Notes under the pieces: generated by a model
The model's database searches: none
Told to the model about the DNA's origin: nothing
The model's input: the letters and a program-made list of their open reading frames with translations, nothing else
Made by a program: the position numbers and the translations under genes
Shown: positions 6,887-14,337 of the stretch, piece by piece
How positions within the stretch are numbered: the first letter of the stretch is position 1
Layout: every line of letters begins with the position of its first letter
Assembly: GCA_021846845.1 (NCBI GenBank)
Contig: JAJZWB010000029.1
Span: 1 to 34,397, forward strand
Source of the DNA: Actinomycetes bacterium
Lineage (GTDB): Bacteria > Actinomycetota > Thermoleophilia > Solirubrobacterales > Solirubrobacteraceae
Length of the DNA: 34,397 nucleotides
Reading direction: 5' to 3'

Positions 6887-8458
6887 ATGCTCGCCAGGGT
6901 CAGAACGTTCGCGATCGACGGGATCGAGCCGCGCCCGGTGTGGGTGGAGGTGGACATCCGCAGCGGTCTGCCCTCGTTCACGATCGTGGGTCTGGGCGAC
7001 ATCGCCGTGCGCGAGTCGCGGGAGCGGATCCGCTCGGCGATCCTCAACTCGGGCTTCCGCTTCCCCGACGGCCGGATCACGGCCAACCTGGCGCCGGCCT
7101 CGTTGCGCAAGGCGGGCCCGGGATTCGACGTGGCCCTCGCGCTCGCGGTGCTGGCGGCCAGCGCGCAGCTTCCGGCCGAGCCGCTGCGGGCCTACGCGGT
7201 CTTCGGCGAGCTGTCGCTAGGCGGTGAGCTGCGCGACTCCCCCGGCGCCCTGGCCGTCGCCGAGGGGGCTCGCCGGTTCCGCTGCGAACGCCTGATCGTG
7301 CCGCACTCACGCGCGCGTGAGGCGGCCCTGGTGGACGGCGTCGTGGTGGTCGCCGCCGATGGCCTGCGATCCGCCGCCGCGGTCATCTCCGGGGAGCGCG
7401 CGGGCGCCGCGTTGACGGCCGACAGCGGCGGCGCGGAGCGCGCACCGACCGGAGCGGAGCGGCATCGCCCGTCTGCCGCCGTCGGTGGCATCGGTCGCAT
7501 CGACCTCCGCGACGTCCGCGGCCACTCGCTCCCCCTGCTGGCCCTGCTGATCGCCGCCGCGGGCGGTCACAACCTCCTGATGGAGGGCGCGCCCGGGACC
7601 GGCAAGACGATGCTCGCGCGGCGGCTGGCGACGATCCTGCCGCCGCTCTCCAGAGAGGAGGCGATCGAGGTGACGCGGATCCACAGCATCGCGGGCCTGC
7701 ACTCCGACGGCCTGATCTCGGACCGGCCGTTTCGCGCGCCTCATCACACCATCTCCGCCGCCGGCCTGGCGGGAGGAGGGTCGCCGCCCAGGCCGGGGGA
7801 GGCCACCCTCGCCCACAACGGCGTGCTGTTCCTGGACGAGCTGTCGGAGTTCTCACGCTCGAGCCTGGACGCGCTGCGACAGCCCCTGGAGGACGGCCAC
7901 GTGACGATCGTGCGCGGCCAGCGCGCGCTTCGCTTCCCGACCGGCTTCATGCTCGTGGCGGCCACGAACCCATGCCCATGCGGGTTCGCGGGGGTTGACG
8001 ATCGCTGCGGTTGCGCCGAGTCCGATCTGAGGCGCCACCGCCGGCGGCTGAGCGGGCCGCTGCTCGATCGCATAGACCTGCTGGTCGACGTGCGGCGCCC
8101 GGACGCGGACGAGCTGGAGGGGCCGCCGCAGACCACATCCGCGGCGGCTCGTGAGCAGGTGATCCAGGCCCGCGAACGTCAGCGCCGGCGGCTGGAGGGG
8201 ACCGGAGCAGGTCGCAACGGCGAGCTTGACGCCGCCCTGGCGCGCGCGACCATCCGCCTCGACGTCGACGCCGAGGAGCATCTCGGTCGCGCGTACGCCA
8301 GCGGGCTGCTGAGCCCGCGCGGGCGCCACCGGGTGCTGCGCGTGGCGCGCACGATCGCCGACCTCGGCGGCCGGGATCGCGTCTCGCGGGACGACGTCCT
8401 GCTGGCGCTCAGCTTCCGTCAGCGCACCGGCGCCGACCCGATGGCATCCGCGGCATGA
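6887..8458 (+). CDS. comM: ComM/YifB AAA+ ATPase (magnesium-chelatase-like)
   Basis: A 523-residue hexameric helicase of the ComM family, which in naturally competent bacteria drives branch migration during integration of incoming DNA. The N-terminal Lon-protease-like fold (SGLPSFTIVGLGD, SLRKAGPGFDVALALAVL) is followed by the AAA+ core with Walker A GAPGTGKT (residues 234-241), FRAPHHTISAAGL, Walker B VLFLDELSEF, and the Cys cluster NPCPCGF...RCGC. The C-terminal helical domain ends with SFRQR. The protein is full length. It is probably co-transcribed and coupled with dprA, whose ATG overlaps the comM stop by 4 nt. Confidence 0.95.
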   Translation: MLARVRTFAIDGIEPRPVWVEVDIRSGLPSFTIVGLGDIAVRESRERIRSAILNSGFRFPDGRITANLAPASLRKAGPGFDVALALAVLAASAQLPAEPLRAYAVFGELSLGGELRDSPGALAVAEGARRFRCERLIVPHSRAREAALVDGVVVVAADGLRSAAAVISGERAGAALTADSGGAERAPTGAERHRPSAAVGGIGRIDLRDVRGHSLPLLALLIAAAGGHNLLMEGAPGTGKTMLARRLATILPPLSREEAIEVTRIHSIAGLHSDGLISDRPFRAPHHTISAAGLAGGGSPPRPGEATLAHNGVLFLDELSEFSRSSLDALRQPLEDGHVTIVRGQRALRFPTGFMLVAATNPCPCGFAGVDDRCGCAESDLRRHRRRLSGPLLDRIDLLVDVRRPDADELEGPPQTTSAAAREQVIQARERQRRRLEGTGAGRNGELDAALARATIRLDVDAEEHLGRAYASGLLSPRGRHRVLRVARTIADLGGRDRVSRDDVLLALSFRQRTGADPMASAA

Positions 8459-9771
8459 CGATGTCGCACCGGTCCGGCGAGCCATCCGCGACCGCAGCGC
8501 GTGCCTGCCCTGGCTGCCTGGCACGCACGTGGCTGCTGGAGCGGCTGTCAGCGCACATCGACGTGCAGCGTGCGCGAGCCGCGGAGCTGCTCACGCTCGA
8601 CGATCACGCGCTGATCTCGGCGGTCGCCGGCCGTCACGCGCCGGAGGTGCGCGACGCGCTCGCCGACTTCGATCCCGACCGCGCGCTGCGCCGCTGCGCC
8701 GCTGCCGGATTGACGCCGCTGTGCCGCTGCGATCCCCGCTATCCGGCCCATCTCGCCACGCTGCCCGCGCCCCCGGCCGTGCTGCACCTGGTCGGGACCA
8801 CGAGCGCTGACGGCCGTGAAGCCGTCGGTCGTCTGGCGGCGTTCACGGGCGCGCCGACGGTGGCGATCGTCGGTGCCCGACGGGCCTCTCCCTACACGCT
8901 GGAGAGCGCGGCCATGCTCGCCAGCGGGGTTGCGGCTGCCGGGGTCACGGTGATCAGCGGACTCGCGGCCGGTGTCGACGCGGCCGCGCACGCGGGGGCG
9001 CTTGAGTCCGCCGGGGCGACGATCGCGATCCTCGCGTGCGCTCCGGAGCGCTCCTACCCCTCGGCGACCCGCGTCCTGCACCGGCGCATCGCGGCCGAGG
9101 GCATCCTCGTCTCGGAGCTGGGCCCCGGCGTGCGGCCTCGGCGCTGGATGTTCCCCGCGCGCAACCGGATCATCGCCGCGCTCGCCGCGGTCACGGTCGT
9201 GGTCGCGGCCCGTCGCGGCTCCGGGGCACTGCTGACCGCGGCCTGCGCGCGGGAGCTCGGGCGTGAGCTCGGAGCGGTGCCGGGTCCGGTGCTCGCGCCC
9301 CTGTCATGGGGACCGCACCGGGTGCTGAGAGACGGAGCTCGACTGATCGCCGAGCCGGAGGACATCCTGGCGGCCCTTGCGCAGGCGGGCCCCGACGCTC
9401 CGTCGGGTTCGCCTGGGCCGGTTTGTCCGCCTGCGCCGTCGCCGCCTGGGCCGCTTTGTCCGCCTGCGCCGTCGGGGCCGTCGGGGCCGTCGGGGCCGTC
9501 CGGGCCGTGGGGGCCGTCGGGGCCGTGGGGGCCGTGGGGGCCGTCGGGGCCGTCGGGGCCGTCGGGGCCGTCGGGGCCGTCGGGGCCGTCGAAGAGGCTG
9601 CTGGATGCGCTCGCGGACGGGCTCTCGCCGTCACAGGCGTTCGGTGCCGCCGGGCTGGGCACGGCCGCCGGGCTGGCTGAGCTGGCCGAGCTGGAGCTCT
9701 CGGGGCGGGTGCGGCGCGGACCCGGCGGCGCCGTGATCGTGAGGGCTGTGGACGCGCGGCGGCGCGTGTGA
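8455..9771 (+). CDS. dprA: DNA-processing protein DprA with a collagen-like linker
   Basis: DprA binds incoming single-stranded DNA and loads RecA. The 438-residue protein has a Cys-containing N-terminal segment (CPGCLART), a SAM-like helical region, then the Rossmann-like core (AIVGARRASPYTLESA, VISGLAAGVDAAAHAGALES, SELGPGVRP, FPARNRIIAALA, GSGALLTAACARELGRE). A C-terminal winged-helix domain (about residues 380-438) is also present. Between core and winged helix sits an unusual linker, residues 320-379: two near-identical PGP(V/L)CPPAPS units and thirteen Gly-Pro-Ser/Trp triplets. The frame stays intact across it. A flexible or triple-helix-prone spacer is inferred. Confidence 0.93.
   Translation: MTMSHRSGEPSATAARACPGCLARTWLLERLSAHIDVQRARAAELLTLDDHALISAVAGRHAPEVRDALADFDPDRALRRCAAAGLTPLCRCDPRYPAHLATLPAPPAVLHLVGTTSADGREAVGRLAAFTGAPTVAIVGARRASPYTLESAAMLASGVAAAGVTVISGLAAGVDAAAHAGALESAGATIAILACAPERSYPSATRVLHRRIAAEGILVSELGPGVRPRRWMFPARNRIIAALAAVTVVVAARRGSGALLTAACARELGRELGAVPGPVLAPLSWGPHRVLRDGARLIAEPEDILAALAQAGPDAPSGSPGPVCPPAPSPPGPLCPPAPSGPSGPSGPSGPWGPSGPWGPWGPSGPSGPSGPSGPSGPSKRLLDALADGLSPSQAFGAAGLGTAAGLAELAELELSGRVRRGPGGAVIVRAVDARRRV
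9412..9474 (+). repeat. Two 30-bp near-identical repeats inside dprA
   Basis: Copies at 9412-9441 and 9445-9474 differ at one base and have a 33-bp period. Each encodes PGP(V/L)CPPAPS, including a cysteine. They lead directly into the 9-bp repeat tract. Confidence 0.85.
9475..9591 (+). repeat. Thirteen tandem 9-bp repeats inside dprA
   Basis: Thirteen copies of GGGCCGTCG, in a few of which TCG is replaced by TGG or TCC, run without interruption and encode (Gly-Pro-Ser/Trp)13. The unit length keeps the frame, so copy number can change by slippage without breaking dprA. The complementary strand also reads as Gly-Pro-Asp/His triplets, which is a by-product of the repeat. Confidence 0.95.
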
Positions 9772-9772
9772 A

Positions 9773-9778
9773 TAAGCT
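9773..9778 (+). promoter_or_regulatory. -10-like box of thiD
   Basis: TAAGCT begins 2 nt after the dprA stop and ends 7 nt before ATG 9786. It is identical to the rpsP box. Confidence 0.45.
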
Positions 9779-9785
9779 CGCGCCG

Positions 9786-10643
9786 ATGGCACCCGCGTAC
9801 CAGAGGTCGGCGGCGGCCGGGATGAGCGCCGGGATCCCCTGCGTGCTCTCGATCGCGGGCTCCGACTCGGGCGGAGGGGCCGGCGTGCAGGCCGACCTGA
9901 AGGCGTTCGCCGCGTGCGGCGTGCACGGGATGACCGCCATCACCGCGATCACCGCCCAGAGCACGGTCGGCGTGGCCGGCGTCCAGCCCGTCGCGCCGGA
10001 GATGATCGTCGCGCAGGTGCGGGCCGTCGCGCATGACATCGGCGTCGACGCCGTGAAGGTCGGGATGCTCGGCGACGTGGCGACGATCGAGGCGGTCTCG
10101 AGGGTCCTTGACGAGCTCGGCGGCCGCGACACCGTGCCGATCGTGCTCGACCCGGTGATGGTGTCCGAGTCCGGGTCGCGACTGCTCGCGCAGGACGCCC
10201 TCGGCGCCATGGTCGACCTGCTGCTCCCGAGGGCTCTCGTGATCACGCCCAACCTGCCCGAGGCGCGGGCGCTCGCCGACGCGCAGGACGCCGACCCCGA
10301 GGCGCTGGTCCGCTCGCTGCGTTCGCTCGGGCCCGAGGTGGTCGTCGTGACCGGCGGCCACCGGGAGGTGGCGACCGACTTGTTCTTCGATGGCAGCCAG
10401 ACGGTCGAGATCCCGGGTGAGCGCTTCCCGAACACGGCGGCGCACGGTTCCGGCTGCACCCACTCGTCGATCCTCGCCGCGCGCCTCGCATGGGGCGACA
10501 CTCCGCTCGATGCGGCCCGCGAGGCCAAGCGCAGGGCCTCGATGGCGGTTCGCGACGGCCTGCAGGGGGTGGGAGAGGGGCCGGGCCCGGTGGATGTGCT
10601 GGGACTGTCGAGGCGCGGGCCCGCCGGCATCCAGGTGCCCTGA
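9786..10643 (+). CDS. thiD: Hydroxymethylpyrimidine (phosphate) kinase ThiD
   Basis: A 285-residue ribokinase-family enzyme that phosphorylates HMP and HMP-phosphate in thiamine diphosphate synthesis. Visible are SIAGSDSGGGAGVQADLKAF, GMTAITAITAQ, VDAVKVGMLGD, LDPVMVSESGSRLL, TPNLPEA and the ATP/anion-site segment HGSGCTHSS. ATG 9786 is chosen because of the -10-like box 7 nt upstream; GTG 9768 (overlapping the dprA stop) and ATG 9822 are alternatives. No other thiamine gene and no TPP riboswitch is seen. It stands between dprA and genes of unrelated function. Confidence 0.93.
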   Translation: MAPAYQRSAAAGMSAGIPCVLSIAGSDSGGGAGVQADLKAFAACGVHGMTAITAITAQSTVGVAGVQPVAPEMIVAQVRAVAHDIGVDAVKVGMLGDVATIEAVSRVLDELGGRDTVPIVLDPVMVSESGSRLLAQDALGAMVDLLLPRALVITPNLPEARALADAQDADPEALVRSLRSLGPEVVVVTGGHREVATDLFFDGSQTVEIPGERFPNTAAHGSGCTHSSILAARLAWGDTPLDAAREAKRRASMAVRDGLQGVGEGPGPVDVLGLSRRGPAGIQVP

Positions 10644-10654
10644 GCCGACGCGCC

Positions 10655-10672
10655 CCAGCCGGGCTCGGCTGG
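10655..10672 (+). terminator. Hairpin after thiD
   Basis: CCAGCC and GGCTGG (6 bp, 6-nt loop) lie 11 nt after the thiD stop. There is no T tract, so its role as a terminator is weakly supported. Confidence 0.25.
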
Positions 10673-10693
10673 CGGGTGCCGCGGGTCGGCCGG

Positions 10694-10765
10694 GCGCAGC
10701 GGTTGGCGGGTGCGCAGCGGTTGGCGGGTGCGCAGCGGTTGGCGGGTGCGCAGGGGCTGGCGGAA
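10694..10765 (+). repeat. 18-bp tandem repeat (three perfect copies plus one degenerate)
   Basis: GCGCAGCGGTTGGCGGGT is repeated exactly at 10694-10711, 10712-10729 and 10730-10747, with a degraded fourth copy at 10748-10765. It lies in the 216-bp gap between thiD and the next gene. The gap holds no convincing gene. Confidence 0.95.
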
Positions 10766-10847
10766 GGCCGGGACGGAGGCCTGAGCCGCGACCGTGGCGG
10801 CGCCCGCGAGGGCGCCTGAGCGGCTTTCGAACGCCCGGCCAGAGTGA

Positions 10848-10853
10848 CATAAT
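10848..10853 (+). promoter_or_regulatory. -10-like box CATAAT
   Basis: CATAAT, the closest match to TATAAT in the window, ends 6 nt before the GTG at 10860. A poor -35 candidate (TTTCGA, 10825-10830) stands 17 nt upstream. Confidence 0.55.
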
Positions 10854-10859
10854 CGTCCG

Positions 10860-11108
10860 GTGCGCTTCCTGAGGATGAAGCCCGGTCACGGAGAGGTCCT
10901 GATCGCCGAGGGGGACGTCGAAAGGATCGAGGACGAGCAGCGTCTGCTTGAGGAGTTCCGACGCCAGCTGGATGCCGGGCTCTGGGCAGCCGTGCCGACC
11001 ATGGACGCCTCCGGCAGACGCCGGGCCCAGATGGTGAGGGCCTTCGCAGACGTACCCCGCGACGCCGACCGCGTGATCTTCTTTCCGCGCGCGGCCGGAG
11101 GCCGGTAG
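10860..11108 (+). CDS. Uncharacterised 82-residue soluble protein
   Basis: I do not recognise this family. The product starts MRFLRMKPGHGEVLIAEGD, continues with a charged helical stretch (VERIEDEQRLLEEFRRQLD), then a probable strand AAVPTM, and ends VIFFPRAAGGR. It has no signal peptide, membrane segment or cysteine. Codon use is like its neighbours and the start has a good -10 box, so it is very likely real. The pattern resembles small conserved proteins with a mixed helix/strand fold. It is followed after 13 nt by a membrane-anchored protein and may be co-expressed with it. Confidence 0.75.
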   Translation: MRFLRMKPGHGEVLIAEGDVERIEDEQRLLEEFRRQLDAGLWAAVPTMDASGRRRAQMVRAFADVPRDADRVIFFPRAAGGR

Positions 11109-11121
11109 GCGGCCGGCGGCC

Positions 11122-11724
11122 GTGCTGCTGGCGCTGATCGCGACCGCGCTGGTGGCGGCGGCGCTGCTGTCCGAGGAGCTGCTGCCCTACATCTCCCGGG
11201 CATGGGAGCGCCATCGCGCCCGTCGGCGCGCGCTGCCGGCGGCGTCGTACGACCCCGGTAGGGAGCGGCGCGCGGAGCAGCGCGCGCGAACGCTGCTGCG
11301 GTCGTGCGTCAACGACGAGGAGTGGGCCATGTACCGGGACCTGGGGTTCCTGCGCGTCTGGGGAACCCAGCCCGGCGGACCGCCCTCGCCCGCAGGCGCC
11401 GGCGGAGCCGCGTACGCATACCTGATCTACCCGCATCGGCCGATCGTCGCCTACGTCGCCCAGACGCATCGCCTGCTAGCCGAGTACTGCGTCGAGTTCC
11501 CCGACGAATCGCGCCCCTACGGCAGCGTCCGCCTGCCTGACTCCGACGACGTGCTCGCCAAGTGGATGGCTCTGACAGGTGATGAGCGGCGTCTGATCGA
11601 GAGCGCCAACATGCACCTGCCCGGGCGGGAGCACGACCCGGCCCGCGTCAAGCGTGACCTCTGGCGGCTGTCGCAATGGGAGCGCGCGCGGTTGCGTGAC
11701 GCCGAGCACAGCCAGGCATCCTGA
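11122..11724 (+). CDS. Uncharacterised protein with an N-terminal membrane anchor
   Basis: A 200-residue product with one N-terminal hydrophobic segment (about residues 2-20, LLALIATALVAAALLSEELL), then a basic stretch (WERHRARRRA) and a cytoplasmic domain rich in Trp, Tyr and Arg. Recognisable landmarks are CVNDEEWAMYRDLGFLRVWG, AYAYLIYPHRPIVAYVAQT, and a C-terminal helix with WRLSQWERARLRDAE. The last eight codons and the stop lie in the first copy of a 34-bp repeat. The GTG start follows the previous stop by 13 nt. No function can be assigned. Confidence 0.75.
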   Translation: MLLALIATALVAAALLSEELLPYISRAWERHRARRRALPAASYDPGRERRAEQRARTLLRSCVNDEEWAMYRDLGFLRVWGTQPGGPPSPAGAGGAAYAYLIYPHRPIVAYVAQTHRLLAEYCVEFPDESRPYGSVRLPDSDDVLAKWMALTGDERRLIESANMHLPGREHDPARVKRDLWRLSQWERARLRDAEHSQAS

Positions 11725-11777
11725 GCTCCGGGCGCGTCCACCCGTGACGCCGAGCACGCTCCGGCATGCCGAGCTCC
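11696..11777 (+). repeat. Degenerate 34-bp direct repeat pair
   Basis: Copies at 11696-11729 and 11744-11777 (48-bp period) share GTGACGCCGAGCAC, GGCAT and GAGCTCC; a fragment of the unit (ATCCTGAGCTC) recurs at 11793-11803. The first copy overlaps the end of the membrane-protein gene. Confidence 0.7.
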
Positions 11778-11855
11778 CAAACACGGCCGGGGATCCTGAG
11801 CTCGTGCCGCGGCTGGCGCCGACCATCCGGGCCGCGGCACGAGACGGATCGTCGA

Positions 11856-11861
11856 TACAGT
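11856..11861 (+). promoter_or_regulatory. -10-like box of ilvD
   Basis: TACAGT ends 10 nt before the ilvD ATG. No Shine-Dalgarno sequence follows it. Confidence 0.5.
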
Positions 11862-11871
11862 TCCGGCCCCG

Positions 11872-13548
11872 ATGACCATCTCAGATCTAAAGCACCGCAG
11901 CCGGGCCCTGACCGACGGCCCCGAGCGCGCCGCCGCACGGGCGTACCTGAAGGGGATCGGCTACGACGACGAGGCGCTCTCCAAGCCGCTCGTCGCGGTC
12001 GCCAACACCTGGATCGAGACGATGCCGTGCAACTTCCACCTGCGCGCGCTGGCGGTCAAGGTCAAGCAGGGGATCCGCGACGCCGGCGGGACGCCGATGG
12101 AGCTCAACACGATCGCGATCTCCGACGGGATCACGATGGGAACCCCGGGGATGCGAGCCTCGCTCGTCAGCCGGGAGGTGATCGCCGACTCGATAGAGCT
12201 GGTCGTCGACGCGCACATGTTCGACGCCGCGATCGCGATCAGCGGATGCGACAAGACGATCCCCGCGACGGTGATGGCGCTCTGCCGACTCGACATCCCG
12301 AGCGTGATGCTCTACGGCGGCTCGATCCTGCCCGGCCACTACCGAGGCCGCGAGGTGACGATCGGGGAGGTCTTCGAGGCAGTGGGAGCCCACGCCGCGG
12401 GCAAGATCACCGACGCCGAGCTGTCGGAGATCGAGGGCGTGGCATCGCCCGGCGCGGGGGCATGCGGCGGCCAGTTCACCGCCAACACGATGGCGATGGC
12501 CTTCGAGGTCCTCGGGATATCACCGGCAGGCTTCTCGATGGTTCCTGCGGTCGACGCTCGCAAGGCCGAGGTGGCGCAGCAGGCGGGCGCGCTCGTGATG
12601 GACGTCCTGCGGCGTGGCCTGCGCCCCTCCGACATCATCACCCGCCAGAGCCTGGAGAACGCGATCGCAGGCGTCGCCTGCAGCGGAGGCTCCACCAACG
12701 GCGTGCTGCACCTGCTCGCGATCGCCAGGGAGATGGGGATCGAGCTGAGCATCGACGACTTCGACGAGATCTCGGCCCGCACCCCCCTTCTCTGCGACCT
12801 CAAGCCCGGAGGCCGTTTCACCGCGCCGGACCTGTACTCCGCCGGCGGCGTCCCGCTCGTGATGAAGCGCCTCAAGGACGCCGGACTGCTGCACGAGGAC
12901 ACGATCACCGTCACCGGCCAGACGATCGGGGAGATCGCGCAGGCCGCGACCGAGACGCCCGGGCAGGAGGTGGTCCGTCCGCTCGAGCAGCCCATCAGCC
13001 GGAACGGCGGGCTGGCGATCCTCCACGGCAACCTCGCGCCGGATGGCTGCGTGGTCAAGCTCGCGGGCTACGAGCGACGCAAGCAGACCGGGCCGGCGCG
13101 CGTGTTCGAGTCCGAGGAGGACGCGATGAAGGCGGTCATCGGGCGGCTGATCAAGCCCGGCGACATCGTCGTGATCCGCAACGAGGGCCCCGCCGGCGGA
13201 CCCGGGATGCGGGAGATGCTGGCGGTCACCGCGGCGCTCGTCGGCGAGGGCCTCGGCGGCGAGGTGGCGCTGATCACCGACGGGCGCTTCTCCGGCGCCA
13301 CCCGCGGCCTGATGGCCGGCCACGTCGCGCCGGAGGCCGTCAAGGGCGGCCCGATCGGGCTCGTTCGCGACGGCGACGAGATCACGCTCGACGTGACCAC
13401 TCGGCGCCTGGACGTGGCGCTCTCCGACGAGGAGCTGGCCGCTCGCCGCGCCGCCTACAAGCCGCCGACCAAGCCCTACCCCGGCGTCGCCCTGAGCAAG
13501 TATGCTCGCCTCGTCTCGAGCGCTGCCGAAGGGGCCGTCACGCTCTGA
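11872..13548 (+). CDS. ilvD: Dihydroxy-acid dehydratase IlvD
   Basis: A 558-residue iron-sulfur enzyme that dehydrates 2,3-dihydroxy-isovalerate and its homologue, the third step of Val, Leu and Ile synthesis. The three cluster cysteines are visible: Cys53 (MPCNFH), Cys126 (SGCDKTIPA) and Cys198 ([12 protein letters not shown]). Other landmarks are [29 protein letters not shown] and [17 protein letters not shown]. Length and domain order are normal. It stands alone, with no other branched-chain genes in the window and no leader peptide or T-box ahead of it, which fits a separately expressed housekeeping gene. Confidence 0.97.
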   Translation: MTISDLKHRSRALTDGPERAAARAYLKGIGYDDEALSKPLVAVANTWIETMPCNFHLRALAVKVKQGIRDAGGTPMELNTIAISDGITMGTPGMRASLVSREVIADSIELVVDAHMFDAAIAISGCDKTIPATVMALCRLDIPSVMLYGGSILPGHYRGREVTIGEVFEAVGAHAAGKITDAELSEIEGVASPGAGACGGQFTANTMAMAFEVLGISPAGFSMVPAVDARKAEVAQQAGALVMDVLRRGLRPSDIITRQSLENAIAGVACSGGSTNGVLHLLAIAREMGIELSIDDFDEISARTPLLCDLKPGGRFTAPDLYSAGGVPLVMKRLKDAGLLHEDTITVTGQTIGEIAQAATETPGQEVVRPLEQPISRNGGLAILHGNLAPDGCVVKLAGYERRKQTGPARVFESEEDAMKAVIGRLIKPGDIVVIRNEGPAGGPGMREMLAVTAALVGEGLGGEVALITDGRFSGATRGLMAGHVAPEAVKGGPIGLVRDGDEITLDVTTRRLDVALSDEELAARRAAYKPPTKPYPGVALSKYARLVSSAAEGAVTL

Positions 13549-13586
13549 GTTCAGCCGCCGTCCACCCGGCCGGCGCAACGACAGAC

Positions 13587-13591
13587 AGGAG
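13587..13591 (+). promoter_or_regulatory. Shine-Dalgarno sequence deciding the start at 13598
   Basis: AGGAG lies 6 nt before ATG 13598. The longer frame from 13502 would overlap ilvD and hide the signal peptide. Confidence 0.75.
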
Positions 13592-13597
13592 CGGCAG

Positions 13598-14113
13598 ATG
13601 ATCGTAGTCCGCAATGCCCGCACGGTCGCCGGCGCGGCGCTCGCAGCCGGAGCCCTGGCCGCCGGCACCGGAGTGGCGCAGGCGCACGCCTCGCACCGGA
13701 CCCGTGCCAGGGTGGGCCCGCCGACGGCTGCAATGCACGACAGCGGCAAGACCTGGTTCTCGATCGTGCGCACAGCCGGCGGGATCGAGTACACCGCCGG
13801 GATCATCTCCGACCGGGCGCTCGGCAACGGCGCCATCACGTATCAGCTCGCGGTCCGCTCCGGCAGCGCCGGCACGATCGACGTGACCGCGCGCAGGGTC
13901 ACGCTCTACACGAAGAAGGGCTCGCTCAGCGGCACCGCCACCGCCACGATCAAGGCCGCGAACACCAACCAGCAGACCATCACCGGCAGCCTGGACCTGA
14001 CTCGCGGGACGGGCTCGCTGAGGGGAGACAGCCTGCAGGCGAACTTCTCGGGCACGGCGGACCTGGCGAAGAACCTGATCCAGTTCGACTACCGGGGCAC
14101 TCTCGGCCTCTGA
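13598..14113 (+). CDS. Small secreted protein of unknown function
   Basis: A 171-residue product with a signal peptide (MIVVRNARTVAGAALAAGAL, then a likely cut after AQA near residue 29). The mature part is rich in Thr, Ser, Gly and alternating beta pattern, with TWFSIVRTAGGIEYTAGIIS, GTIDVTARRVTLYTKKG, GTATATIKAAN and LIQFDYRGTLGL. An all-beta barrel or calycin-like fold is plausible, but I do not recognise the family. It has a clear ribosome-binding site, unlike ilvD 49 nt upstream. It may act in the envelope, next to the L,D-transpeptidase. Confidence 0.75.
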   Translation: MIVVRNARTVAGAALAAGALAAGTGVAQAHASHRTRARVGPPTAAMHDSGKTWFSIVRTAGGIEYTAGIISDRALGNGAITYQLAVRSGSAGTIDVTARRVTLYTKKGSLSGTATATIKAANTNQQTITGSLDLTRGTGSLRGDSLQANFSGTADLAKNLIQFDYRGTLGL

Positions 14114-14136
14114 AGCTCGGCGCGGCGCGGGCGGCA

Positions 14137-14215
14137 GCTCGGAACCGGCCCGCGCCGGACCCTTGATCGCTGGCGCGGCCGGCTCGGAACCGGCCCGCGC
14201 GGAACCCCTGATCGC
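14137..14215 (+). repeat. Direct repeat pair of about 34 bp before the L,D-transpeptidase
   Basis: Copies at 14137-14170 and 14182-14215 (45-bp period) share GCTCGGAACCGGCCCGCGC and end in CTTGATCGC or CCTGATCGC. They lie in the 224-bp gap 14114-14337, which otherwise holds the promoter of the next gene. Confidence 0.8.
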
Positions 14216-14301
14216 CCGCGGCGGCGAGGCGTCGACGTCCCGCCCGATCCCCCTGCGGGACGCAACCGAGCTTGCAGAACGGCCTTGCCGCCGCCTGCCA
14301 C

Positions 14302-14329
14302 TTGAACGCATTCGGTCCGTCTGTACCAT
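14302..14329 (+). promoter_or_regulatory. Promoter of the L,D-transpeptidase (-35 TTGAAC, -10 TACCAT)
   Basis: TTGAAC (14302-14307) and TACCAT (14324-14329) are 16 nt apart, the best primary-sigma promoter in the window. The -10 box ends 8 nt before GTG 14338, so transcription would begin at or next to the start codon. Confidence 0.7.
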
Positions 14330-14337
14330 TGATCGCA

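Noticed and set aside
9592-9785. TPP riboswitch before thiD
   Set aside because: The upstream region is dprA coding sequence and no THI-box core is present.
9191-10889. Minus-strand frames with Gly-Pro-Asp or Ala-Pro-Thr repeats
   Set aside because: They are the complementary reading of the 9-bp repeats inside dprA, not a second collagen-like gene.
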